Part shown: one piece after another, positions 36,458-45,113 of the stretch
Position numbering within the stretch: position 1 is the stretch's first letter
Layout: each line of letters opens with the position of its first letter
Origin: JARKQH01 sp964631605
GTDB taxonomy: Bacteria; Verrucomicrobiota; Verrucomicrobiia; Limisphaerales; UBA8199
Assembly: GCA_964631605.1 (NCBI GenBank)
Contig: CAZVYG010000006.1
Location: forward strand, 1 to 64,000
DNA: 64,000 nt
Direction: 5' to 3'
The notes under the pieces: model-generated
What the model saw: only the letters and a program-made list of their open reading frames with translations
Database searches by the model: none
What the model was told of the DNA's origin: nothing
Made by a program: the position numbers and the translations under genes

Positions 36458-39400
36458 ATGCGCCTATTGAATGCTGATCCCGTAAAAGTTTTCCTGCTGT
36501 GGACACTCCTTTTCGCGGCAATGCTCCCGAGTTGTGACCGCGCCGCGGCTGCGGCTGGCAGCCAGCGAATGTCCCTGGCCGGCACCTGGCGGTTTTCGCT
36601 GGATGGCGCAGACGCCGGCCTCCGCGAGCGATGGTTCGAGCATACGCTGGCGCAGACGGTTAAGCTCCCTGGCTCGCTGCCGGATCAGGGCATCGGCGAC
36701 GACGTCACGGTGGATACCAAATGGACCGGCGACGTCGGCGCGGACCGCTGGCTCAAGGAGCCCCAGTACGAAAAGTACCGCCAGCCGGGCAACATCAAAA
36801 TCCCCTTTTTCCTCCAGCCCGCAAAGCATTACGTCGGCCCGGCGTGGTATCAACGCGACTTGCAGATCCCAAAGGCATGGACTGGGCGGCGCGTGGCGCT
36901 CACCCTCGAGCGCGCCCATTGGCAAACCCGGGTGTGGCTGGATGGACGCGAAATCGGCTCCTGCGACAGCCTGGGCACGCCTCACGTCTATGACCTGGGC
37001 GTGGGGCTGGCCCCCGGCCCGCACACGCTGACCATCCGGGTCAACAACCAAATCCTCGTGGACATCGGGTCCTGGTCGCACAGCGTCAGCGACCATACGC
37101 AGGGCAACTGGAACGGGATCATCGGCCGGATCGAACTCGCCGCCACCAGCCCTGTGTGGATCCAGGACGCCCAGGTTTATCCCAACCCGGAGACGAAATC
37201 CGCGCGGATCAAGGTGCGGTTGGGCAACGCCACCGGCCAAAGCGGCCGAGGCACTTTGACCGCCGGCCGCGCGGCCCAACAAGTCAGTTGGGACGCCGGA
37301 GGCGGCGAAGCCGAGCTGGTCGTTCCGCTCGGAGAGACAGCGCCCCTCTGGGACGAGTTCCATCCGGTTCTGCAAAAGCTGGAGATCCGGCTGCAAGGAC
37401 CCGCCGTGGAAGACCGCCGGACAGTCCGCTTTGGACTTCGCGAGATCAAGGCGCACGGCCGCGAGTTCCTGTTGAACAATCGGCCCGTTTTCTTTCGCGG
37501 CACCCTGGAATGTTGCATCTTTCCCAAGACCGGTTACCCGCCGACGGATGTGGGCTCGTGGAAGCGGATTATCCGGATCTGCAAAGCTCACGGCTTAAAC
37601 CATATCCGGTTTCATTCGTGGTGCCCGCCGGAGGCGGCGTTTGCGGCTGCGGACGAGCTCGGCTTCTACTTCCAGGTCGAATGCGGGGTTTGGACGAAGC
37701 CGGGCGAAACCCCGGCAGTTGGGGAATGGATCTACGCGGAAAGCGAGCGCATCGTCCGCGCGTATGGAAATCACCCGTCGTTTGTGCTCTTCACCCACGG
37801 CAATGAGCCGCACGGGAAGAACCGGGAGGAATTCCTCGCGCGCTGGGTCAACCACTGGAAACAGCGCGACGGAAGATTTCTCGTAACCAGCGGCTCGGCC
37901 TATCCCCAACTGCCGGAAAACCAATATCACGTGCACTATCCTTGCCGGGGGCCGCACGGCTGGCTGGGCAAGGATTACCTCAAAGACGTCCAGGCGCTCG
38001 ACGTCCCGGTGATTGTCCACGAGATGGGCCAGTGGTGCGTCTATCCGAACTTCGACGAGATGCGCAAATACACCGGCCACCTCAAGCCCAGGAACTTTGA
38101 AATCTTTCGCGATTCCCTGGCCGAACACGGCATGCTCGACCAGTGGCGCCAGTTCCTCCATGCCTCGGGCCGCCTCCAGGCGCTCTGTTACAAGGAGGAA
38201 ATCGAGGCCGCCCTGCGCACCCCAGGCATTGGCGGGTTCCAGCTCCTGGACTTGCACGATTTTCCCGGCCAAGGCACGGCGCTGGTGGGCGTGCTCGACC
38301 CGTTCTGGGATTCCAAAGGCTACATCACCCCCGCCGGGTTCCGCCGGTTCTGCAATCCCACCGTCCCCCTGGCCCGAGTGCTCAAGCGGGTTTGGACCAC
38401 CGACGAAACCCTGAAAGCGGAAGTGGAAGTGGCTCACTTTGGACCGGTGCCCCTGGACGACGCAGTCCCGCAATGGAAACTGGTCGGGACCGACGGCGAA
38501 GTGTTCGCGCATGGGGAATTCCCCCGCCGGACCGTGCCGCTGGGGTTGGGGACGAAACTTGGGGTGGTCGAGGCCAGCCTGGCCGGGGTGCCGGCGCCGA
38601 AGGCCTGCCGCTTGGTCGTCGGCTTGCGGGGCGCGCGCGTTGAAAATGACTGGAACCTGTGGGTTTATCCGGCGCAAGCGCCGCGGCCAGCCGTCTCGGC
38701 GAACGAGGTGTTGCTGGCTGAAAATCTGGATGCGCCGACGCTCGACCGGCTCGAGCAGGGCGGCAAAGTCCTGCTGCTTCCGCGGGGATTATCGTCCCAG
38801 CACCCGAAGCTCGGCTTCACCCCGATCTTTTGGAATCGTTACATGTTCAACACCCAGGGCCGGCAAACGCTCGGTTTGCTCTGCCACCCGAAGCATCCCG
38901 CCCTCGCGCAGTTCCCGACCGAAAACTTCCAGGATTGGCAATGGGACGATTTGGTTTCAGGAGCGCGCAGCATCGCCATGGACTCGCTCCCGCGCGGACT
39001 GCGGCCGATCGTGCAGGTGATAGACGACTGGAACACCAATCGCAGGCTGGGCCTGGTCTTCGAGTGCCGCGTGGGCGCCGGCAAACTGCTGGTGTGCTCG
39101 GCGGACCTGCAACAAAACCTCGAGAAACGGCCCGCGGCACGGCAGTTGCGCTCGAGCCTCTTGGCTTACATGGCCGGCCCCCGCTTCGACCCGAAGGTGA
39201 CAGTCGCGGCGGCGGACCTCGTCAGCCTCCTGCAGCCCGGCTTTGCTTCGCGCCTGACCAACCTCGACGCCCGGGTGATTGACGTGAGCAGCGAGGACAC
39301 CGCCAACGGCAACCGGGCGGCCAACGTATTGGATGGCGAACCGAACACGTTCTGGCACACCCGGTGGCAGCCGCGCAATGATCCCATGCCGCACCGCCTC

Positions 39401-39691
39401 GTGATTGATCTCGGTTCCGCACAGACCTTTTCGGGGATTGTCTGCCTCCCGCGACAGGACATGGCCAATGGCCGCATTGCCAAGTGCGAGATTTACACCA
39501 GCAACGATCCGAAAACGTGGGCCGAGCCGCATGCGAAAGCCCAATGGCCCAACACGGATCAGCCGCAGCAGGTGAAGTTCAAGCAGCCCGTGAGCGCGCG
39601 TTACCTCAAATTGGTCATTCTCGCGGAGGTGAACGGGAATCCTTTTGCCAGCCTGGCCGAGCTGGACCTGCTGAACGCCGACAAGCACTGA
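36458..39691 (+). CDS. GH2-family glycosidase with F5/8C domain
   Basis: A 1077-residue secreted enzyme with a signal peptide that may be a lipoprotein type (AAMLPSC). It has the GH2 order: a sugar-binding beta sandwich (LAGTWRFSLD to about residue 235), an Ig-like domain, and a TIM barrel with the acid/base Glu450 in HGNEPHG and the likely nucleophile Glu522 in VIVHEMGQW. A non-catalytic middle region follows. The C-terminus (about 945-1075) is an F5/8 type C (discoidin) carbohydrate-binding domain (GEPNTFWHTRW). The exact sugar (galactose, mannose, glucuronate) cannot be read from sequence. No linked transporter or regulator is present. Confidence 0.85.
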   Translation: MRLLNADPVKVFLLWTLLFAAMLPSCDRAAAAAGSQRMSLAGTWRFSLDGADAGLRERWFEHTLAQTVKLPGSLPDQGIGDDVTVDTKWTGDVGADRWLKEPQYEKYRQPGNIKIPFFLQPAKHYVGPAWYQRDLQIPKAWTGRRVALTLERAHWQTRVWLDGREIGSCDSLGTPHVYDLGVGLAPGPHTLTIRVNNQILVDIGSWSHSVSDHTQGNWNGIIGRIELAATSPVWIQDAQVYPNPETKSARIKVRLGNATGQSGRGTLTAGRAAQQVSWDAGGGEAELVVPLGETAPLWDEFHPVLQKLEIRLQGPAVEDRRTVRFGLREIKAHGREFLLNNRPVFFRGTLECCIFPKTGYPPTDVGSWKRIIRICKAHGLNHIRFHSWCPPEAAFAAADELGFYFQVECGVWTKPGETPAVGEWIYAESERIVRAYGNHPSFVLFTHGNEPHGKNREEFLARWVNHWKQRDGRFLVTSGSAYPQLPENQYHVHYPCRGPHGWLGKDYLKDVQALDVPVIVHEMGQWCVYPNFDEMRKYTGHLKPRNFEIFRDSLAEHGMLDQWRQFLHASGRLQALCYKEEIEAALRTPGIGGFQLLDLHDFPGQGTALVGVLDPFWDSKGYITPAGFRRFCNPTVPLARVLKRVWTTDETLKAEVEVAHFGPVPLDDAVPQWKLVGTDGEVFAHGEFPRRTVPLGLGTKLGVVEASLAGVPAPKACRLVVGLRGARVENDWNLWVYPAQAPRPAVSANEVLLAENLDAPTLDRLEQGGKVLLLPRGLSSQHPKLGFTPIFWNRYMFNTQGRQTLGLLCHPKHPALAQFPTENFQDWQWDDLVSGARSIAMDSLPRGLRPIVQVIDDWNTNRRLGLVFECRVGAGKLLVCSADLQQNLEKRPAARQLRSSLLAYMAGPRFDPKVTVAAADLVSLLQPGFASRLTNLDARVIDVSSEDTANGNRAANVLDGEPNTFWHTRWQPRNDPMPHRLVIDLGSAQTFSGIVCLPRQDMANGRIAKCEIYTSNDPKTWAEPHAKAQWPNTDQPQQVKFKQPVSARYLKLVILAEVNGNPFASLAELDLLNADKH

Positions 39692-39809
39692 AGCGCCACG
39701 TCGGGCTGAGGAGACGTTCCCCTCTCCGGGGCTGTGGAAAATGAAAAACGAGGGACCGGGGCTTACAACGTTGCCGGCCCTACGGGCCTGAAAACTGCCT
39801 GGCCCTTTT

Positions 39810-39838
39810 GCTCCGGCCTTGCCAGAGCAAGGCGGAGC
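39810..39838. repeat. Strong hairpin between convergent genes
   Basis: The arms GCTCC-G-GCCTTG and CAAGGC-GGAGC form an 11-bp stem with one bulged G and a 6-base loop, between the 3' ends of the GH2 and amidase genes. The adjoining GAGCTGTCGCGCCGAAGC resembles GGGCTGTCGCCCCGAAGC at 34011-34028, so this is probably another dispersed repeat. It may also limit read-through; no T tract follows. Confidence 0.45.
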
Positions 39839-39913
39839 TGTCGCGCCGAAGCTTTGCTTGAAGGTCGAGAAACCCCCGCAACCCCCTCCGACTCCCCGCA
39901 GCGGGCCGGGCGG

Positions 39914-42676
39914 CTAAAAGACCACGCGAGCGCGGTAGTAGCGTTGGGCGCTGGTGGCAGGCGCATCCGTGACTTCGGCCAGGCCGGTGGCATTCACAAC
40001 GTTGGTCAGAAAAGACCAGTTCACGAAATTGGTCGAGGTTTCAATGCGATAGGTCAGCCCGGGCTCGCCGCCCAGCAGCAGAACGAGGCGCTGGTCGGGC
40101 GCAAGGTCGGCCGCTTCAAAGCGGGGCGGGCGGCTGAAGAATTTCAGGATATCACCCATGTACGCATTCCGCGCGGAGGCGGTGGTGACAGTCTCGAACG
40201 GGAATCCCCAATAGACAACTTTGCCGCCCCCGGCCGACCCGTCATAGACGATGCCGGCCGCGCCGCCGGTGTAGCCGGGATAACTCAAAGCCGCGGCGGC
40301 GCCCGGCCCGACGGGGGTGACGGCGTCGGGATAACCGACGCAGTAGATGCCGCGGCTGCCGTCGTCAAATAACATTGAAACGTTGCCGGCAAAAAGCGAA
40401 CCGGCAACGGCGTTCACGTTGTAGATGCCGGCATCGTCGTTGGTGTTGCTGACCAGCGAAGCATGGAGCCGGTTGCGCAGAAAGTCGCGGTCGGCGGCGC
40501 TGGGCCCGCTGGCGCGATCCAGGTCCCACGCGATTTCCGAACCGGTAACAAAGAGGTGACCGCCGGCGGCGAGGAAGGCCGAGACGCGGGCCTGGGCCAG
40601 AGGGTTGAACGTGCGGTCGGCGGTGGACTGGTTGCCGCAGGCCCAAATAACAATCGCGTAATCCGTCAACGGCACCAGGCCGTTGGTCGCGGCCTGCACT
40701 TGACAGGAGTCAAAGCCCATGGCGCTGGAGGCGCGGATGGCCCTGCCGTGGTCCACGACGTAATCAAAGGCGTTGGCGCGGCGCGCCATAACCCGGTCAA
40801 TCACGCCCGAGTTGTTGTCGTGGCCGGGCGGCTTGTATTGCTGCGCGTAGGGGGACTGGCGGAGGTTGAGCGTGCGGTCGAAACGCGTGAAGCCGTTGAC
40901 GAACAAAATGCGGCTGGAAAGCGGGTTGGCGGCGCGGCGGCAGCCGACGGTTTCAGACGGGAGGGATTCGCCGCCGGCGTTGACGGCGGCGACGCGGAAG
41001 TAGTAATCGGTGTCCACGTCGAGGTTGGTCACCAGGAGGGACACGGTGCCGCCGCCGCTGACCGCAATGGGATTGCCGAATCCATAGCCATCGGTGGACT
41101 GATAGACGACGTAGCCGGTGGGCGTGCCGCTGCCGCCCTGCGCGATCGGGGAAGACCACGAGACCCGCACGCCATCGGCGGCGGCAATGGCCCGGACGTT
41201 GACCGGCGGCTCGGGGATGAACGTGAGCGGGGCGGCATCGAACTCGTTCATGAAACGGAGCACGGCTTGATAGGAGGCGCGAGCCACCCAGTTGCGGACC
41301 TTGGGGTCGCGCAAAAGCTGGGCGTCCGAGGCATCGTCATGGAACGCCACCTCGATGATGGTGGCGTCGAATTCGTTGTTGATGATGGTGTTGTTGATTT
41401 CGCCAAAGGCGTAGTCGCTGCGAGCATAAGTGACGCTCGAGCCGCGGTTGTACCACGCCACCTCGAGGGGCGGCACCGGGATGCCGGTCAGGTCGTTGTT
41501 GATTTCGGCGCCGGCAAGCTGGGCGAGCCGGAACTGGTTCGAGGTGGCCGTGCCGGGAAAGAGGCTGGCGTTGTTGTACAGGCCGATTACGCCGCGGCCG
41601 CCGCCGGCATTCGAGTGAAAGCCAATATAGACGCGTTTGAACATGTTGCCCTCGGCCTGGCGGTTCATCTCGACGGCCATGCGCGGGGGCGCCGTGACAT
41701 TGCCGTTGGCGTAAATCCCCGAGTCCTGGCCCTGGCCGAGCGAGCGCTGAATCCAGTAGCGGGAGGCTTCCTCCTCGCGCGGGTAACCGGAGATGCCACC
41801 GCCGCGGTCAACGTCCCCCATGCCGTTGCCGAAGCGGATGGCGTCGGCGATGACAACCCCGGAGGGGCTGGCGCCCTCGCCGAGGTTGCTGATGATGACG
41901 GCGCCTTTGGCGGAATTGCTGCCGGCATTGAAGTAATACGTGCCGAGGTAAACCCACCCGTTGCCGACCATCTGATGGGGCACCCGCACCAGGGATTGGC
42001 CGCCGGTGTGATTGATGCGGTAAAGCTGGTTGATGCGGTTGCCGCCGGCCAGCACCCACGTATAAACCGGGTAAAAGCCGGCCACCGGGATGTTGGGGGT
42101 GTAGGTGGCGGTGGCGGTTTCCGTCGCGGAAACGTTGGCAAAGCGGTAGGGGAGGGCGCCGGCCTGACCGTAGTAAATTGTCGAGGAACTGTCGCTCCAA
42201 CTCCCGCTCCACGTCACGCCGGCGCTGACATTGTCAAGCACGACTTCGTTGGTCTGGAAGCCGATGGGACGCAAGGGCACCACGGTGGCCCCGGCATTGA
42301 AACAGTAAATGGCGAACATCGTCATTTGGTCGAGGTTTCCGTAGTCCTCGTTCATCTCCAGCAGGAGCGGGCGGCCGAGCGCCCAGGCGCTGCCCGTCCA
42401 GTCCCAGCCATGACCGGCGCTGGTGAACACGATGCGACCGGACAACGCGCCGGCAGGCTGCCCTCCCGCGGGGGCAATCGGACCCGAGATCGGCTGCGGT
42501 CCGGTGGGCGCGTCCGCCACGGCAGCCGCAGGCGCGGGCAACCGGTCCAGGTCGGGCAAATCGGGAGTCGGGCGGAAGGGAATCTCGACGGGCGGCGGGG
42601 GGTCCTGAGTCGCCCGCACCGGGAGGAGGGAAACGGCGAGCAAAAAGAGGACGCTGGGGAGGAGGCTTGCTTTCAT
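39914..42676 (-). CDS. Secreted N-acetylmuramoyl-L-alanine amidase, multidomain
   Basis: A 920-residue exported protein (signal peptide ending LLPVRA). An Amidase_3 domain cutting the MurNAc-L-Ala bond is visible but split: the first zinc His (AGHG, His89) and Glu110 lie before, and His354 (FHSNAG) and catalytic Glu442 (TIIEVAFHDD) after, a roughly 140-residue golvesin-like beta domain (about 145-285, YTPNIPVAGFYPVYTWV). A fibronectin type III domain follows (about 480-570), then a ThuA/flavodoxin-like domain (from RILFVNGFTRFDRTLNLRQS, about 575-830), and the C-terminal tail ending YYRARVVF. It probably acts in peptidoglycan turnover or predation-like lysis; the second is speculative. Confidence 0.82.
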   Translation of the reverse strand: MKASLLPSVLFLLAVSLLPVRATQDPPPPVEIPFRPTPDLPDLDRLPAPAAAVADAPTGPQPISGPIAPAGGQPAGALSGRIVFTSAGHGWDWTGSAWALGRPLLLEMNEDYGNLDQMTMFAIYCFNAGATVVPLRPIGFQTNEVVLDNVSAGVTWSGSWSDSSSTIYYGQAGALPYRFANVSATETATATYTPNIPVAGFYPVYTWVLAGGNRINQLYRINHTGGQSLVRVPHQMVGNGWVYLGTYYFNAGSNSAKGAVIISNLGEGASPSGVVIADAIRFGNGMGDVDRGGGISGYPREEEASRYWIQRSLGQGQDSGIYANGNVTAPPRMAVEMNRQAEGNMFKRVYIGFHSNAGGGRGVIGLYNNASLFPGTATSNQFRLAQLAGAEINNDLTGIPVPPLEVAWYNRGSSVTYARSDYAFGEINNTIINNEFDATIIEVAFHDDASDAQLLRDPKVRNWVARASYQAVLRFMNEFDAAPLTFIPEPPVNVRAIAAADGVRVSWSSPIAQGGSGTPTGYVVYQSTDGYGFGNPIAVSGGGTVSLLVTNLDVDTDYYFRVAAVNAGGESLPSETVGCRRAANPLSSRILFVNGFTRFDRTLNLRQSPYAQQYKPPGHDNNSGVIDRVMARRANAFDYVVDHGRAIRASSAMGFDSCQVQAATNGLVPLTDYAIVIWACGNQSTADRTFNPLAQARVSAFLAAGGHLFVTGSEIAWDLDRASGPSAADRDFLRNRLHASLVSNTNDDAGIYNVNAVAGSLFAGNVSMLFDDGSRGIYCVGYPDAVTPVGPGAAAALSYPGYTGGAAGIVYDGSAGGGKVVYWGFPFETVTTASARNAYMGDILKFFSRPPRFEAADLAPDQRLVLLLGGEPGLTYRIETSTNFVNWSFLTNVVNATGLAEVTDAPATSAQRYYRARVVF

Positions 42677-42868
42677 GAATACAACATTCTGCGCGTCACC
42701 GTATCATCGCAGGAATCAGCGGATTCTCAAGCAATTTCCGCGGAAACCGCAGCGTGCGCGCCTCCGAAAAGGGAACACCGCCACACGCCAGGGCGTGGAG
42801 GAGACCGATCGGCCGCTTCATCGTCCTTCCATCCTGCCCCCCTTGCGTCTGCCAGGCCGGCGGCCCGT

Positions 42869-43948
42869 TCAGCGCGGCCGGAGGTGGCCCTGGCTCACGT
42901 GGTCCGCCATGCCGGACAACCCGCCTTTCATGAGTTTGCGCACGCCGTCCAGCACGTAGTCCCATTGGAAAGCGGGGCCGGGATCCACCTTGTTGCTCTG
43001 GATATGGTAGTGGCCAATCACGCCGCGCAGGTTGGGCAGGTCTTCGTCCGGAATTTTGTGAGTGATCAGGTTGCCCTGGCTGTCCCGGGGATAGTCACAC
43101 GGGATTTTGGGGAAGATTTTGCAGAGCGCCGCGGTGAGTTTGATCAGGGCATCGTATTGCTCGGGGGTAAAGTCGTATTGCTCGAGCTCGCGGCCCTGAA
43201 CCACGCCACGGACAGGGTCGGGCCGCGCGGGACGGCCGACGAAATTGGGGGTGCGGATGCCGCCGTCGCCGAAACGCTCGGGGATGGTGATGCGCGTCCT
43301 GCCGTCGGCATCCTTGGCATACCACTCGCCGAAGGGATTTTTGCCGCCCGGCGGGTAGGCGCCCATGTGGGCGATCTCGACACCGACCGACCGGCTGTTG
43401 GAGGAGGTGGCGTGCCAGCCGCGTTCCTTGAGGTCCATGGTCTGGTAAATGGTTCCATCAAGGTCGAGCATGAAATGGACACTCAACCCCCGCAAATCGT
43501 GGAGGACCTTGAAGCATTGCCGGCTGGTGCCGCAGACGTCGTAGTGGATGACCCATTGATCCACGACTTTTTGCAGGGTCGGCAGGTCCCAACCGCCACC
43601 GCGCACTCTTTCGATTTCCTCGTCGGTCAGGCCCTCGCGCCGCAGGTTGAAGCGGTTGGGGGACGTGATGTCCTTGACCTCGGCCTGGGTGCTGCGCCAA
43701 TCCGCCTTGTCAATGGGACTGAAGCGCCGTTCAACCCGGTAGGCGTCGTAGCCGCCGGGGTCCATCCAGGTCACGACCCGCGCCCCGGTGTGGAAGAACT
43801 GGCCGGCGACAACGATCTCGTCGCCGATCCGGGCGGCGCGGGCGCCCGGTCGCGGGGTGGTTTTGCAACCGCACAGGACGGCTGTTCCGGCCAGCAAAAA
43901 GACCAGGAGGCGGAATGAGAAAACCTGAGGAGGGCGCCGATGCTTCAT
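42869..43948 (-). CDS. Amidase_2/PGRP-type peptidoglycan amidase lipoprotein
   Basis: A 359-residue lipoprotein; the start at 43948 (MKHRRPPQVF) gives a proper signal with lipobox LCGC. The catalytic domain is Amidase_2 (PGRP fold): first zinc His in VIHYD (about 134), substrate segment GWHATSSNSRSVGVEI, and a His/Asp pair in GHYHIQSNKVDPGPAF near the C-terminus. It is predicted to cleave the MurNAc-L-Ala bond at the inner or outer membrane face. It follows 192 bases upstream of the other amidase on the same strand, so the pair may be coexpressed. Confidence 0.87.
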   Translation of the reverse strand: MKHRRPPQVFSFRLLVFLLAGTAVLCGCKTTPRPGARAARIGDEIVVAGQFFHTGARVVTWMDPGGYDAYRVERRFSPIDKADWRSTQAEVKDITSPNRFNLRREGLTDEEIERVRGGGWDLPTLQKVVDQWVIHYDVCGTSRQCFKVLHDLRGLSVHFMLDLDGTIYQTMDLKERGWHATSSNSRSVGVEIAHMGAYPPGGKNPFGEWYAKDADGRTRITIPERFGDGGIRTPNFVGRPARPDPVRGVVQGRELEQYDFTPEQYDALIKLTAALCKIFPKIPCDYPRDSQGNLITHKIPDEDLPNLRGVIGHYHIQSNKVDPGPAFQWDYVLDGVRKLMKGGLSGMADHVSQGHLRPR

Positions 43949-44045
43949 AATGTTGTTCGTCACCGCAGCTTGTTTTTACCCCCAGCCCCGGGTCAATCCT
44001 ATTTTTGGAAACCGCTGCCTGCCGGCAGGCCAACCCAACGGGGCG

Positions 44046-44261
44046 TCAGCGCAAGCGCCAGACGATGCGGCCCTTGTCCAGGTCGTAGGGCGACATTTCC
44101 ATTTTGACGCGGTCGCCAACGGTGAGGCGGACCCAGCGCTTGCGCATTTTGCCGCAGATGGTGGCGAGGACCAGGTGCTTGTTATCCAGCTCGACCCGGA
44201 ACATGGTGCCGGGGAGGACCGCATGGATGCTGCCTTCGACTTCAATATGCTGTTCTTTCAT
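44046..44261 (-). CDS. infA: Translation initiation factor IF-1
   Basis: A 71-residue S1/OB-fold protein that occupies the ribosomal A site during initiation. The sequence (VEGSIHAVLPGTMFRVEL, GKMRKRWVRLTVGDRVKME, YDLDKGRIVWR) matches IF-1 throughout and has normal length. It is not next to ribosomal protein genes here, unlike the common secY-infA-rpmJ setting. The gene upstream on the same strand encodes an RRM protein, with a terminator-like hairpin between them. Confidence 0.97.
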   Translation of the reverse strand: MKEQHIEVEGSIHAVLPGTMFRVELDNKHLVLATICGKMRKRWVRLTVGDRVKMEMSPYDLDKGRIVWRLR

Positions 44262-44338
44262 AAGTGGTGGACTGGCCGGTTCAGGGCGAGGCCACCTCCG
44301 GAGTTTCCGGCCAGGAAAGAAGCAGCCTGTAAAAGCAG

Positions 44339-44364
44339 GGGAGGCTCGGAATCCCGAGCCTCCC
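44339..44364 (-). terminator. Terminator-like hairpin between RRM gene and infA
   Basis: The 11-base arms GGGAGGCTCGG (44339-44349) and CCGAGCCTCCC (44354-44364) pair perfectly with a 4-base loop, 20 bases after the RRM gene stop. Read on the minus strand the stem is followed by CTGCTTTTACAGG, a short T run. It should end or attenuate transcription before infA. Confidence 0.6.
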
Positions 44365-44383
44365 GAATGCTGCGAGAAACCAA

Positions 44384-44707
44384 TTAATAACGGTCGCGAC
44401 GCCCGCCACCGCCGCCGCCACGCGGGAACGAACGCCGTTCCCCACCCCCGGTCCGCTCTTCGCGGGGCCGGGCGAGGTTTACGGTCAGAGCGCGCCCACC
44501 CAGATCCTTGCCGTGGAGGGCGTCAATCGCGCCCTGGGCTTCCTCGGGCGTGCTCATGGTGACAAAGCCGAAGCCGCGCGGCCGGCCCGTCGAGCGGTCC
44601 ACCATCAGGTTGGCCTCCAGCACCGTTCCATGCGCCGCAAATGCGTCCTGGAGATCGTTTTCGGTCAGGTTGAAGGAAAGATTTCCTACAAACAGTTTTG
44701 AACTCAT
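44384..44707 (-). CDS. RRM-type RNA-binding protein
   Basis: A 107-residue protein with one RNA recognition motif: RNP2 LFVGNLSF near the start and RNP1 RGFGFVTM at about 44-51. A Gly/Arg-rich tail follows (RGGGGGGRRDRY), as in cyanobacterial and verrucomicrobial Rbp proteins that bind single-stranded RNA, often with cold or stress induction. The upstream non-coding stretch is long and contains an 8-base inverted repeat, which could form a leader structure. Its partner infA is also RNA-binding, but a shared task is only suggested. Confidence 0.92.
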   Translation of the reverse strand: MSSKLFVGNLSFNLTENDLQDAFAAHGTVLEANLMVDRSTGRPRGFGFVTMSTPEEAQGAIDALHGKDLGGRALTVNLARPREERTGGGERRSFPRGGGGGGRRDRY

Positions 44708-45113
44708 CTATTTTTTCGTCCTAGACTAACTTGAACTCTCCGGACTGTTCCCGCTCATCGGGTTTCAAATCATCACTGAACTGAGTTCAACTGAGGACTT
44801 TCCATGCCTGGGAAGACAAAGTGATCTATTAGACGCCCTTGAGCCTCGCATTTCCCGCCCCGATTGCAAGAGTTTTTTTGGGACGACTTTTTTGGGGGGC
44901 GAAACGGAACCAGGCCGGCGGAATAAAACCGTCGAGCCACTAGGGGGCGCGCTCCCAACCCTCGGCCTTGCCACCGAACCACTGGCTCTGGGCCACGTCC
45001 GGCCAGAACTCGTCCAGGTGCCCGCTCAAGCCCGCCGCCTGGATTCTCAACTGGGGGCCGCCCGCCGCTGGCATCAAGCCTGCTGCAAATCCTCGGCGTC
45101 CGACAAAACAACC
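44708..45113. other. Divergent intergenic region with inverted repeat
   Basis: This 405-base gap separates the RRM gene (minus) and the hybrid kinase (plus). TTGAACTC (44731-44738) and GAGTTCAA (44783-44790) are perfect inverted copies in what would be the RRM leader RNA. The runs TTTTTTT (about 44872) and TTTTTT (about 44888) and a GGGGGG tract sit near the centre. No gene and no certain promoter were identified. Confidence 0.45.

Noticed and set aside
40463..43918. 1151-residue open frame on the plus strand
   Set aside because: Antisense to both amidase genes; Ala/Gly/Arg/His-rich residues typical of shadow frames.
44017..44030. 14-bp palindrome after infA as terminator
   Set aside because: GCCTGCCGGCAGGC is perfect but leaves no loop and has no T tract on the minus strand.
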